From: Pseudoalteromonas sp. DL-6
GTDB lineage: Bacteria > Pseudomonadota > Gammaproteobacteria > Enterobacterales > Alteromonadaceae
Length of the DNA stretch: 64,000 nucleotides
Direction of reading: 5' to 3'
Assembly: GCF_004328665.1 (NCBI RefSeq)
Contig: NZ_CP019771.1
Location: 600,855 to 664,854 of the forward strand
Position numbers and translations under genes: made by a program. Of this stretch, positions 36,899-45,112 are shown in pieces. Under the pieces are notes generated by a model, which saw only the letters and a list, made by a program, of their open reading frames with translations, was not told the origin of the DNA and searched no databases. The first letter of the stretch is position 1. Every line of letters begins with the position of its first letter.

Positions 36899-36948
36899 CA
36901 GCGTAAAAATGGGTAAATAATCCATTTTACCAATTAAGTTCCCCTGCT

Positions 36949-36969
36949 GAGCGCCTTGGCGCTCTTTTT
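36949..36969 (+). terminator. Rho-independent terminator after the metalloprotease
   Basis: GAGCGCC-TT-GGCGCTC stem followed by five T residues. It overlaps the stop region of the convergent phosphodiesterase gene. Confidence 0.9.
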
Positions 36970-38188
36970 AATGATTAATCATTTTCTGCTTTATTGCAGG
37001 GAGTAAGGTTTTGCCATCGCTATCTACTTTACTCATTAGCTTCAACCCCATTACCTTGGCAAGCACAGGGTAAATATCTAAGTTATTTACCAGCTCAATA
37101 CTCATTCCTTGTTTAAACGCTGGGCCTGTTGCTATAAAGGAGGCTGCCATATCGTCGCTATACGCATAGCCGTGCGTACCTAAATAAGGCGCTTTAGTAC
37201 CGTTACTAAATACTGCAGGCGCATTGGTTTGCACCACAATATCGCCCACTCGGCTCCCGCTATTATAATGATAGCCATTAAGCTGTTCGCTACTTAAAAC
37301 ACTATAACGCCCCTTAGCTGCCTTTTGTAAGCGTGCTTTATACGCTTCAATATCCGCATTTTGAGCATCGCTTTTGGTATAAATAAGCAAGCGAGGACCG
37401 GTATTCACAGTAATAAAGTTATCATCTTTAGGTAAACTGCTGACAATAATGCTTTGCTCAGGATCAACCTGTGCCATACCGTGATCAGAAACAATCACTA
37501 AGTTTATATCCTGCGCTAATTTGCTCAAACGAGTGCGTAACTGCCCCATTAAGGCATCTAGTTTATGAACAGCGTCACGTGTTTGCACTGCATCTGGACC
37601 AAATTCATGCCCCATACTATCAACCAACGAAAAGTAACTGGCTACAAAACGTGGGCGCTGCGCTTGAGGTAAACTTAACCATTGCACAATTTGGTCAATT
37701 CTATCTTGGTAGTCACCTTGTTTAGAATAATGAAAATAGTAGTCTGGCGTCATACCATTAAAGCGCGCATCCGATTCAGGCCAAAAATACACCGCCGATT
37801 TAAACCCATGCATTTTTACTAAATTCCACAGCGGAGTACCCCGTACCCAGGTACTGTCTTTTTGTCCTTTTCCCATGCTGTAGCATTCATTATTGCGCGC
37901 TTTGTCACAAAATTTATTATCAACAATACCGTGGTTAACGGGCATTAAACCGGTGATCACCGAAATATGATTAGGAAACGTTTTACTAGGGTATACAGGC
38001 TGCATTTTTTGCGCCCTAACCCCCTGCTCACCCATTGCTTTTAAATTTGGCGCGCCATGTTTTTCAATATAGTCCCAGCGCAAGCCATCAATTGAAATCA
38101 TCACTACGGTTTGCTCTTTGGCAGCAAATGCATTATTCATCCCTAATAAAAGGCAAAAACAGACTGCCTTTGTGATCCATAACTTCAT
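36968..38188 (-). CDS. Ectonucleotide pyrophosphatase/phosphodiesterase-like protein
   Basis: A 406-residue exported enzyme of the alkaline phosphatase superfamily, NPP branch. A signal peptide ending NNAFAAK is followed by the metal-site MISIDGLRWDY and the nucleophile region YPSKTFPNHISVITGL, where the Thr of SKTFPNH is attacked by substrate. Metal ligands are in FSLVDSMGHEFG, VIVSDHGMAQ and LGTHGYAYS. Family members cleave nucleotide or phosphodiester bonds outside the cytoplasm. The ATG at 38186-38188 has AGGTG at good spacing; a GTG nine bases upstream (38197) is possible. It is a single gene, convergent with the protease gene. Confidence 0.88.
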   Translation of the reverse strand: MKLWITKAVCFCLLLGMNNAFAAKEQTVVMISIDGLRWDYIEKHGAPNLKAMGEQGVRAQKMQPVYPSKTFPNHISVITGLMPVNHGIVDNKFCDKARNNECYSMGKGQKDSTWVRGTPLWNLVKMHGFKSAVYFWPESDARFNGMTPDYYFHYSKQGDYQDRIDQIVQWLSLPQAQRPRFVASYFSLVDSMGHEFGPDAVQTRDAVHKLDALMGQLRTRLSKLAQDINLVIVSDHGMAQVDPEQSIIVSSLPKDDNFITVNTGPRLLIYTKSDAQNADIEAYKARLQKAAKGRYSVLSSEQLNGYHYNSGSRVGDIVVQTNAPAVFSNGTKAPYLGTHGYAYSDDMAASFIATGPAFKQGMSIELVNNLDIYPVLAKVMGLKLMSKVDSDGKTLLPAIKQKMINH

Positions 38189-38341
38189 TTTAAACACCTA
38201 TATATGTATGTTAATTTTAGAAAAAATAATACTAAAGCAAGTTGTTACTTTATGATACATGCTGATAGATTAAAGGTAGCTCAGTAAAAAAGCATAACTC
38301 GGCATTTAATAACAGCTCACATGCAAAATAAAAGGATTGCC

Positions 38342-39805
38342 ATGATCGACTTCAGCAGCAAAATAACTCCTGCGCGTATGCAGCGCACTACAGCCAATTT
38401 ACAAATGGCACTTGAGAGCGATCGTGGCCGCATAATTAATAGTGCAGCCATTCGTCGGCTGCAACAAAAAACCCAAGTATTTCCGCTTGAGCGCAATGCA
38501 GCCGTGCGCTCACGCCTTACTCATTCATTAGAAGTGCAACAAGTTGGCCGGTTTATTGTGCAACGTATTTTTGCTAACTTAAACTACCAACAGCAAAAAG
38601 AATATGGTTTATCGGGCTTAGAACGCCCACTAGAAACCCTAGTAGAAATGGCCTGCCTAATGCACGATATTGGTAATCCGCCGTTTGGTCACTTTGGCGA
38701 AGCCGCCATTAATAATTGGTTTAATACCCATTTAGCCAGTATTACACCTGAGCGTTGCCAAACAGCCAATAGCAGCATAGGGGTTATTTTTAAACATTTA
38801 GCGCAAGATATTTGCAACTTTGAAGGTAACGCCCAAGGCATACGTATTATTCACTCATTACTGAGCCTAAATTTAACCTACAGCCAAAGTGCGGCAATTT
38901 TAAAGTACACACGCCCTGCAAGCTTGGCAAAGCAAGATATCCCACAAAATAAAAACTACATTATGAAAAAAGTGGGCTACTACTACAGTGAAAAAAGCTT
39001 TATAGAAGCACTGCAAACAGAGCTAAAAATGGAACCCTATTGCCGCCATCCTGCCAGCTACATTATGGAAGCCGCAGACGATATTTCTTATTGCTTGGCT
39101 GACATAGAAGACGCGGTAGAAAAAGACATAATAAGCACTCAGCATTTATGCGAGCAATTAAAAAAGCAGTATCAAAAAGCACTGATTAACTTAACCTTAA
39201 ACGACACCCAACACCAAAGCTTTGTAGATGACGCAATTAACTACGCTATTGAACGCGCTCAAGCACAGCCTTTTAATTTTAATAGTGAATTTTTTATTTA
39301 TTTACGTGTGTCGTTACTACACCCGTTAGTAAACCATGCCGCTAAACGCTTTATTGAAAATATAGAGCCAATTTATCATGGCGACTTTAACCATGCCCTA
39401 TTAGAAGATCGCAGTTACTTGCATGCAGCAACCCAAGCCCTAAAGCAAGTGGCGCTTGAGCATGTATTTTCTCATAAAGAGGTCGAAAAGCTTGAACTAC
39501 AAGGCTACCGTATTATTAACGGCTTACTAGAATGCTATAAACCATTATTACAATTAACTAGCGACGACTTTAAACGCGCCTTGCATGGCGACAACCGTCT
39601 ATTAGTAGAATCGAGATTAGTTAAAAAGCTCTCTAAAAAACATTTAAGTAGCTATCAGCACGCCATAAATGCCATGCAAGAAGAGCCAGATCATTTTGCT
39701 GCTTACGAATTTTATTATAGATGCAGGCTCATTCAAGACTACATAAGCGGCATGACCGACCAATTTGCTTACGACGAGTACCGTAGCTTAATGGTTATCG
39801 ACTAG
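38342..39805 (+). CDS. dgt: Deoxyguanosinetriphosphate triphosphohydrolase
   Basis: Hydrolyses dGTP to deoxyguanosine and tripolyphosphate in the cytoplasm, controlling the dNTP pool and restricting some phages. The 487-residue HD-domain protein has RRLQQKTQVFPLERN and RSRLTHSLEVQQVGR (the first His), the HD pair in CLMHDIGNPPFGHFGE, and EAADDISYCLADIEDA with the third metal ligand. Length is close to E. coli Dgt (about 505 aa) and the C-terminal helical domain is complete. The ATG at 38342 has AAAGGA upstream; an earlier in-frame ATG overlaps that site. It is divergent from the phosphodiesterase gene. Confidence 0.93.
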   Translation: MIDFSSKITPARMQRTTANLQMALESDRGRIINSAAIRRLQQKTQVFPLERNAAVRSRLTHSLEVQQVGRFIVQRIFANLNYQQQKEYGLSGLERPLETLVEMACLMHDIGNPPFGHFGEAAINNWFNTHLASITPERCQTANSSIGVIFKHLAQDICNFEGNAQGIRIIHSLLSLNLTYSQSAAILKYTRPASLAKQDIPQNKNYIMKKVGYYYSEKSFIEALQTELKMEPYCRHPASYIMEAADDISYCLADIEDAVEKDIISTQHLCEQLKKQYQKALINLTLNDTQHQSFVDDAINYAIERAQAQPFNFNSEFFIYLRVSLLHPLVNHAAKRFIENIEPIYHGDFNHALLEDRSYLHAATQALKQVALEHVFSHKEVEKLELQGYRIINGLLECYKPLLQLTSDDFKRALHGDNRLLVESRLVKKLSKKHLSSYQHAINAMQEEPDHFAAYEFYYRCRLIQDYISGMTDQFAYDEYRSLMVID

Positions 39806-39900
39806 TTTTTCATGCTAGGGAGTGGTATTGCAAAGCCCTAGATAATTTTTCACTTTGCGCTTAAAATTAGTGTATTAATGCTTAACCGCTTTTGAGTTTT

Positions 39901-41415
39901 ATGAAACCGTTACTGAGTTGCTTACTTTTTTGTTTTGCTTTGTTTTATAGCGCCAGCAGTGCCGCTTACAACGAAGCTATGTGTATTCTTATAAAACAAG
40001 AAATGCAGCAATACAGTAATAACAAAACCAGCCGTAAGTACCGTAACGCTGCCCGTGACTTTGAAAAAAACTGCAGTAATCCACCAACGGCACGGTCGCA
40101 GTCTGCAGCTAAGCCTAAACCGCAAGCTATTATTGAACAACCCATACCAGAGGTTACAAAGCCACAAGTAACTGAGCCTGTTTCATCAATTGCAGTTACC
40201 CCTATCGAACCTGTTCAAAACAAGTCGTCGCTTACGCAGCAAAACCCACAATTAAACACAGAGCAAATAGTCGCAACAGCGGCAGATGAAATTACTCAGC
40301 AAAGTACAGAGCAAACTCAAAACACAACGAACCCAGCATCAGCAATCACAGTGCCGAATAAGTCACAAAGCAATAAAACAGCAACCGTTGAACAAACTGA
40401 TGCTGCAAAAAATGATCAGCCTAGCAGTGGCCCAACACCCCAGAACAATACGGCTCCAGCAGTCACAAAAACAACAGTAGAGCCTTTACAAACGGCCATA
40501 CCGGTTACTATAAAAGCCTCAGAGCAAGCAAAGGGTGTTGTCTCATCTATCCCTAAAGAATCAAACATATTGTCGTTAGTATTACCCAGTGTAGCGTTAC
40601 TATTAGTGGTCATAATTGGGGTTGTTGTATTAATGCGCCTGCGTAATGTTAAACAAAATAACCAACCTGCTGATACCAGCATGGCGCTGCACACAGCTCC
40701 TTTTGTTAATCACGACAATGAGCCAACGAGTGTCGCTGTGGATGAATCAGGGGGTGTTGTCGCAAGCGCTAACGAAGAAAAAACAACAACCGACAGTCTT
40801 GAAATAAACGCTAGTAAAGCAAGCACAGTTAAAGTAAAACCTAAACCGAATACCGCAGAGTTTGAAGCCGCCGCAAAAGCCACTTTAGAGCGGATAAAAA
40901 ATGCCACCGAGTATGCAGAACCACAAGTAAGAAACTTTGACCCCGAAGCCAAACAAGTCAAAAAGCAGCGCAAGCCGGTTAATCTGCCTAGCGAACCTGT
41001 GCCAGCAGTTAAAAAAGAAGCACCCATAGAGCCAACAACGAGTAAAGCTGAGCCTATTGCCCCTCATCAGCCAAAGGCAGACTTACATTCGCCTAAACAA
41101 CCGCGTTCACCGTTAACGCCATCTACCGAGCACGACTTTAAAGAGCCTGAAATACGCACTTTCGATCCTGATGCGCCCTTGCCCACTAAAAAAAGTGCGA
41201 TAAAACCAGAGCAAGTAAAGGTGTCGCCAGTTGAGCCCACTAAGCGCGATGTCCCGCCACAAAGCAGTAACCCATTTGCTAACTTATCGCTTGATGAAAG
41301 CTGGGATCCAAATTCACCACAAAAACCAAAAGTGGAAGAAAAGCAACGCGCTCCTAAATCACAAGCACTAATAGAAGCAGAAGAGCGCGCAAAAAACATG
41401 CAAACAAAAGAATAA
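39901..41415 (+). CDS. Hypothetical single-pass membrane protein with proline/threonine-rich repeats
   Basis: I do not recognise a family. From the ATG at 39901 it is about 504 aa: a signal peptide (to about residue 20), a short Cys-containing globular segment with YNEAMCILIKQEM and FEKNCSN, and a long low-complexity Thr/Gln/Pro-rich region to about 215. A clear membrane helix ILSLVLPSVALLLVVIIGVV follows, then a charged Pro/Lys/Glu-rich cytoplasmic tail. The tail repeats a short motif, seen as PQVRNFDPEA, PEIRTFDPDA and SWDPNSP, which could be a docking peptide. The layout suggests an envelope-spanning linker. The gene follows dgt by 95 bp. Confidence 0.65.
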   Translation: MKPLLSCLLFCFALFYSASSAAYNEAMCILIKQEMQQYSNNKTSRKYRNAARDFEKNCSNPPTARSQSAAKPKPQAIIEQPIPEVTKPQVTEPVSSIAVTPIEPVQNKSSLTQQNPQLNTEQIVATAADEITQQSTEQTQNTTNPASAITVPNKSQSNKTATVEQTDAAKNDQPSSGPTPQNNTAPAVTKTTVEPLQTAIPVTIKASEQAKGVVSSIPKESNILSLVLPSVALLLVVIIGVVVLMRLRNVKQNNQPADTSMALHTAPFVNHDNEPTSVAVDESGGVVASANEEKTTTDSLEINASKASTVKVKPKPNTAEFEAAAKATLERIKNATEYAEPQVRNFDPEAKQVKKQRKPVNLPSEPVPAVKKEAPIEPTTSKAEPIAPHQPKADLHSPKQPRSPLTPSTEHDFKEPEIRTFDPDAPLPTKKSAIKPEQVKVSPVEPTKRDVPPQSSNPFANLSLDESWDPNSPQKPKVEEKQRAPKSQALIEAEERAKNMQTKE

Positions 41416-41550
41416 TAGAGTACGCTGAACGTATTCAAAGGTGGCTTTAAATCTAACTTAAGCGTGTATTCAGTTTCACTCACTACAATAGCCTACTTTT
41501 TAAACAGCACCAGTCACAACCTAATGGCTAAAAAGGAGCGACCTATACAC

Positions 41551-42399
41551 ATGCATGTGATGTTATCAGCTAAATTAAGATACCTTATTTTTACCGCATC
41601 TTTTTTGCTGATGGCTTTGATGAGTGATTACAGCTATGCAATTGAAGCAATTCAACCCAAAGACGAGCAGCCCTCTAACACCGCAACATTAAATATAAGC
41701 ACCGGCGAATGGCCCCCTTTTTTAAGTGAATCATTGCCTAACCAAGGTGTGATTGCCCATTTAATCACCGACTTATTTGCACAAGCCAATATTAAGGTTA
41801 ACTTTACCTTTTTACCCTGGCCGCGTGCTTACCACGACACCATTAATGATAAATACGCAGCCACCGCCGTATGGATGTTTGAACAACAACGCACTGAGGA
41901 TTATTTTTACAGTGAGCCGGTATTAAACGAGCGTTTTGTATTTTTTTATCACAAACAACGCCCATTTGATTGGCAAAATATAAACGATTTAAAAGGCTTA
42001 TTACTCGGTGGCGGGCTTGCTTACAGCTATGGCGAAGAGTTTGATAAAGCCCTACAAGCGGGTCTATTTGATATGTCTCGAGTAAGTACCACAGAGCAAA
42101 ACTTTAAGCGCTTAGCCATGGGCAGAATTGATGCCTTTGCCGAAGAAAAAAGTGTAGGTTATTACACCTTGGCCAGTAAGTTACCTAACTTATTTAGCTC
42201 AATTAACCATCACCCCAAAGCGTTGCTCATAAACCAAAGTTTTATGATGTTCCCTAAAAATAACGAACAGAGTAAACAGCGGCTTGAAATTTTTAATCAG
42301 CAATTACTTAAATTTAAACAAAACGGCCGTTATCAAGCCTACTTTGATGCGTTAGATAATGGTGACTATCAGCCCACAAATAGCGCCTTGGCCGACTGA
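41551..42399 (+). CDS. Periplasmic solute-binding protein, family 3-like
   Basis: A 282-residue exported binding protein read from the ATG at 41551 (signal peptide LRYLIFTASFLLMALM; cleavage near SYA-IEA). The open frame starts further left at 41464, but those 29 residues precede the signal peptide. Family features are LNISTGEWPPFLSES, VNFTFLPWPRAYHDT with the usual W-x-R-x-Y, and RTEDYFYSEPVLNERFVFFYH. No permease or ATPase gene adjoins, so it may work with distant transport genes or as a sensor ligand domain. AAGGAG lies 12 bases before the ATG, slightly far. Amino acid or related small ligands are typical. Confidence 0.78.
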   Translation: MHVMLSAKLRYLIFTASFLLMALMSDYSYAIEAIQPKDEQPSNTATLNISTGEWPPFLSESLPNQGVIAHLITDLFAQANIKVNFTFLPWPRAYHDTINDKYAATAVWMFEQQRTEDYFYSEPVLNERFVFFYHKQRPFDWQNINDLKGLLLGGGLAYSYGEEFDKALQAGLFDMSRVSTTEQNFKRLAMGRIDAFAEEKSVGYYTLASKLPNLFSSINHHPKALLINQSFMMFPKNNEQSKQRLEIFNQQLLKFKQNGRYQAYFDALDNGDYQPTNSALAD

Positions 42400-42499
42400 C
42401 CTGGCACGGGTTGCGGGCTATGAGCTAGGTTTTAGGTAATAGCAAAAGCTCGCTGCTCGTCACTCGAAGTCCGCAGCCCGTAGCCTTCTCATTTACTCC

Positions 42500-42569
42500 T
42501 CATTCGCTTCTCTGTGGTCAAATAGTTTTTAAGTGATTTATACACCACAGAGGTTAAGAGGCGCTGCGC
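42500..42569. repeat. Dispersed ~68-bp element, copy B
   Basis: Similar to 21091-21158. Its arms CTCTGTGGT and ACCACAGAG form a 9-bp inverted repeat, best preserved in this copy. Confidence 0.75.
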
Positions 42570-42644
42570 TAAAAGAGTAGGTATTAGATTTTAGGTATTA
42601 GCACAAGCTCGCTGCTCGAAGCCCGTTATCTACTCATTTACTCC

Positions 42645-42713
42645 TCACCCGCTTCTCTGTGGTCAAATAGGTTTTAAGTAATTTATTTACAAAGAGGTCA
42701 TGAGACGCTGCGC
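42645..42713. repeat. Dispersed ~68-bp element, copy C
   Basis: Same order of sequence as copies A and B, ending GAGACGCTGCGC. The right inverted arm is degenerate. Confidence 0.7.
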
Positions 42714-42747
42714 TTTTAGAGGAAATACAAAAAGCTATATATTGATC

Positions 42748-42770
42748 TGTAGCAGCGATTTTACATCGCG
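42748..42770. repeat. REP-like hairpin
   Basis: TGTAGCA followed by GCGAT-TTTAC-ATCGC. It is reminiscent of the REP pattern TGTAGGAGCGA known from Pseudomonas and pairs with the element at 33775. Confidence 0.5.
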
Positions 42771-42898
42771 TATTTATAGGCATTTGCATTTTACCCGCGC
42801 CTCGCTGCTCGTCACTCGAAGCCCGCTGCCTTTATCAATGTAAGCGTTAAGCTTGCTGACGCGAAAAGCACCGCTTTTAAATTAGGTTACTTTCACGC

Positions 42899-42931
42899 CA
42901 TTATTCGCCTCACACAATGAGGCGAATAATG
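42899..42931. repeat. 14-bp-stem inverted repeat
   Basis: CATTATTCGCCTCA and TGAGGCGAATAATG form a perfect stem with a five-base loop. A related smaller palindrome CTCAC-TGT-GTGAG lies just downstream. Confidence 0.7.
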
Positions 42932-43103
42932 AGCTTAATTGCCTCACTGTGTGAGTTAATAAGTTGAAGTCGTAGAAACCATTTTTAGCTGTGATTATTT
43001 TAAACGCCAATTTCGGTTTCGAGCAACGAGCGACTGGCAGCGAACACATCCACGGCCTTTATTAACGCAGACGCACAACTTGCTGACGCGAAATGCACCG
43101 CTT

Positions 43104-44018
43104 TTAAAAATAAAGATTTACTTGCTCAACACTTTTGCACTTATTAGTGTTTAATCTTTCACTACTACCTGCTTGTGAGCAATAAAAAGTAACTTGCGAG
43201 CCCACTTTATATTGGTCACTCCCGCCTGATAACTTACTTACACTGAAATGAAAATCGCCATAGTCTGAGGCGATAAATCCAAACCCTCTATTTTTATCAA
43301 ACATACGGATCTCACCAAACATACCGCCTTTAACATTAGGGATCTGTTCTTTAGCGAGTTTAATAAAGCAGCGGTCGTGGCTTTCTTCTGCAATTTCAAA
43401 AAGATTTGGCTTCTCTTTGATAAGCGCCTTTAAGCTAGTAACACTGTAACTTCTAAAATCAAACGATGAATCGAGCATTTTAAGCGCACTACCTAAGTCA
43501 CCTAAATAAACAGGTTCATTCTTTTGTACACAACGTTTATAAGCCGTAATCAATAATGTATTTAAATCTTTAAAAGCTTCTGAGTCATCTTTGTCTATTA
43601 AGTTTTTTGAAAATACAAAATTATGGCAAGCTTTAATAAGCCGCCCTGGCGTGCTTTCATTACCTATAGCCATTATGTGTAATCCTTTCTCTCTTATCCG
43701 CTGTGCTAAGCTGTAAAAGCCACCGTCACTCGATACAATACAGACTCCATTAATTCGTTGGTTATTATTTATAAGCTCAATTGCATCCATCACCAGTGCA
43801 TGGTCAGCAGCATCTTTACCATAATGAAATTGTTGTTTGGGACTAGAGGCTGTTTTATGTAGTATGTTCTGCCAGTTACTGTGTTGTACAGATGTCCAAT
43901 CCGCATAGACCCACTTAATTGCCACCGTGCCATATTTTTCAACTTCGTCGAGCACCGCTGAATAAGTGTTATAAGACGCATTTTCTCCATCAACTAAAAC
44001 AGCAAATATTAAACTCAT
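43104..44018 (-). CDS. NYN-LOTUS-cold-shock domain fusion protein
   Basis: A 304-residue predicted RNA-acting protein. Residues 1-140 are an NYN (PIN-like, LabA/DUF88) domain with acidic sites in VLVDGEN (Asp10), GKDAADHALVMDAIEL and IVSSDGGFYSLAQ. Residues about 148-220 resemble an OST-HTH/LOTUS domain (LITAYKRCV to LIKEKPNLFEIAE). Residues about 230-300 are a cold-shock domain: GEIRMFDKNRGFGFI followed by DFHFSVSKL, the RNP1/RNP2-like nucleic-acid-binding surface. NYN-LOTUS pairs are known in bacteria; the added CSD is less usual. A ribonuclease acting on structured RNA is a fair inference. It is last in a seven-gene minus-strand run. Confidence 0.85.
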   Translation of the reverse strand: MSLIFAVLVDGENASYNTYSAVLDEVEKYGTVAIKWVYADWTSVQHSNWQNILHKTASSPKQQFHYGKDAADHALVMDAIELINNNQRINGVCIVSSDGGFYSLAQRIREKGLHIMAIGNESTPGRLIKACHNFVFSKNLIDKDDSEAFKDLNTLLITAYKRCVQKNEPVYLGDLGSALKMLDSSFDFRSYSVTSLKALIKEKPNLFEIAEESHDRCFIKLAKEQIPNVKGGMFGEIRMFDKNRGFGFIASDYGDFHFSVSKLSGGSDQYKVGSQVTFYCSQAGSSERLNTNKCKSVEQVNLYF

Positions 44019-44073
44019 TTTTAATCCTTAAATAAGGGCAAAGAGCTGCCTAGTAAGCAGCTCTTACAGTTAG

Positions 44074-44607
44074 TTACTTACAAGCACCAGGGACACGGCA
44101 TGCACAAGTTGAAGGAACATGACATGCATGATCTTCGCAACGTGCCATTTGTACTGACTCCATTGGATAAAGCTCAGCAGTAGGAAAAGCACCAAAATGC
44201 TTCTCATATACTGCTACCGTTGCATCAAATGAGCTTTGTAATTTGGATTGATCTTTATCACCATAGATTCCAAAATACGGATAGTGATGTAAGTAAAAAC
44301 CGAATAAAACGTCACAATCATTTGTGTAACTTTGTGTATCTAAAATATGCTCGTGCCAAAACTTATCAACTAACTTGCTCGGAACGAGTGATAATTTGGG
44401 ATACCACTTTTTAAGTGATAAAAATTTGCGGTATTCAAGTTCAGCAAAATCACACAGCTCATCATTCCAAGTTGCTTCAGCTGATTGCGTCAATTTCCAT
44501 TTCAGTTTTTCAAAGTTCAGTACACAAACAGCAGAATGTAATTGCTCGTATATATTTTTACTTAACTGAAAAGTAGGCGATGGTTTAATTTCTACTAATT
44601 GTTCCAT
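44074..44607 (-). CDS. DUF1399-like protein with a cysteine-rich tail
   Basis: A 177-residue protein whose centre resembles the glycine-rich-domain-protein family (DUF1399): KLVDKFWHEHILDTQSY, then DCDVLFGFYLHHYPYFG. The family has a conserved D-x-x-W-H-x-H motif and may bind metal through it. The C-terminal 21 residues carry five cysteines (157, 162, 168, 170, 176) as two tandem copies of C-x-V-P-x-x-C. That tail is not part of the family as I know it; it could be a metal site, a disulphide knot or a modified peptide. The ATG overlaps the stop of the 46-residue ORF upstream (TAATG), so the two are coupled. Function unknown. Confidence 0.65.
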   Translation of the reverse strand: MEQLVEIKPSPTFQLSKNIYEQLHSAVCVLNFEKLKWKLTQSAEATWNDELCDFAELEYRKFLSLKKWYPKLSLVPSKLVDKFWHEHILDTQSYTNDCDVLFGFYLHHYPYFGIYGDKDQSKLQSSFDATVAVYEKHFGAFPTAELYPMESVQMARCEDHACHVPSTCACRVPGACK

Positions 44608-44747
44608 TAATTATTACCTCCATTTTTATTCAATTGCTTACCGCGATTCCCATGCACTTTGGCATATTGCTGATTCACACCCTCGTTACCTTTATTCGCA
44701 TTTTTTTGGTTTGCTTCATTATCAGCAGGGCTTATTTTTTTAGCCAT
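44607..44747 (-). CDS. Small Asn/Lys/Gly-rich peptide, 46 aa
   Basis: A short frame starting ATG at 44745-44747 with an excellent GGAGG ribosome site seven bases upstream. It encodes a highly polar peptide beginning MAKKISPADNEANQKN and ending LNKNGGNN, with no hydrophobic stretch and no cysteine. Its TAA shares a base with the ATG of the DUF1399-like gene, and that gene's own ribosome site (GGAGG) lies inside this frame. The peptide could be a coupled leader, a structural partner or a precursor. I do not recognise it. The strong initiation signal and coupling are the reasons for calling it a gene. Confidence 0.6.
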   Translation of the reverse strand: MAKKISPADNEANQKNANKGNEGVNQQYAKVHGNRGKQLNKNGGNN

Positions 44748-44787
44748 TACAGCCTCCTAAATTTAATTATTATGTGAACAACATTAT

Positions 44788-45051
44788 TCACCTTCGCTTT
44801 AAATAGGATTCAAGATTTTTGCGAGCAATAAATGCCACAGGTTGAAAAGTTCCATTTTTGAATACGAAAATCAAACGGTAATCACCTAATTTAAAACGTA
44901 TTAGTTTAGGGTTTATAGTGAGTTTTCGGCCGCCAATATCTCTATAGTTATGACTTTGTAAAAGATGACTATATATATCTTTAGCCTCTGCTACGTAACG
45001 AACAGATTGACATTTTGGGAGGGTTTTAAGTAAACGATTCATTGATTTCAT
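44788..45051 (-). CDS. RelE/ParE-superfamily toxin-like protein
   Basis: An 87-residue basic protein with the RelE/ParE fold pattern: an N-terminal helical part (KSMNRLLKTLPKCQSVRYVAE), then strands in KLTINPKLIRFKLGDYRLIFVFKNG and a C-terminal FIARKNLESYLKRR. The central R-x-x-x-G-D-Y-R-L-I-F run is typical. These toxins cleave ribosome-bound mRNA or inhibit gyrase. No antitoxin with a DNA-binding or Phd/RelB-like pattern adjoins it: the next frames are the 46-residue polar peptide downstream and a 259-residue unknown protein upstream. It may be an orphan or decayed module. GGAG precedes the ATG. Confidence 0.65.
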   Translation of the reverse strand: MKSMNRLLKTLPKCQSVRYVAEAKDIYSHLLQSHNYRDIGGRKLTINPKLIRFKLGDYRLIFVFKNGTFQPVAFIARKNLESYLKRR

Positions 45052-45112
45052 TATTAAACTCCAGTTGGTTAACTGAGTTCAATAATGAACTTGTGCGGAG
45101 CACTACAAACAC

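Larger units (their letters stand above)
42400..43103. repeat. 704-bp repeat field at the left edge of the accessory region
   Basis: No gene. It contains heptad-periodic sequence (GCTCGCT, GCTCGTC, ACTCGAA types at about 42445-42490; AGGTATT/AGATTTT types at 42580-42600), two copies of the ~68-bp element, a REP-like hairpin at 42748-42770, a 14-bp-stem hairpin at 42899-42931, and two ~30-bp direct repeats at 42852-42881 and 43080-43109. Confidence 0.75.

Noticed and set aside
40710..41483. Long antisense open frames opposite the proline-rich membrane protein and before the binding protein
   Set aside because: They mirror low-complexity codons of the plus-strand gene, have no ribosome sites and resemble no family.
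44607..45051. RelE/ParE-like toxin with the 46-residue peptide as its antitoxin
   Set aside because: The peptide is downstream, has no DNA-binding or toxin-wrapping helix pattern and is instead translationally coupled to the DUF1399-like gene.
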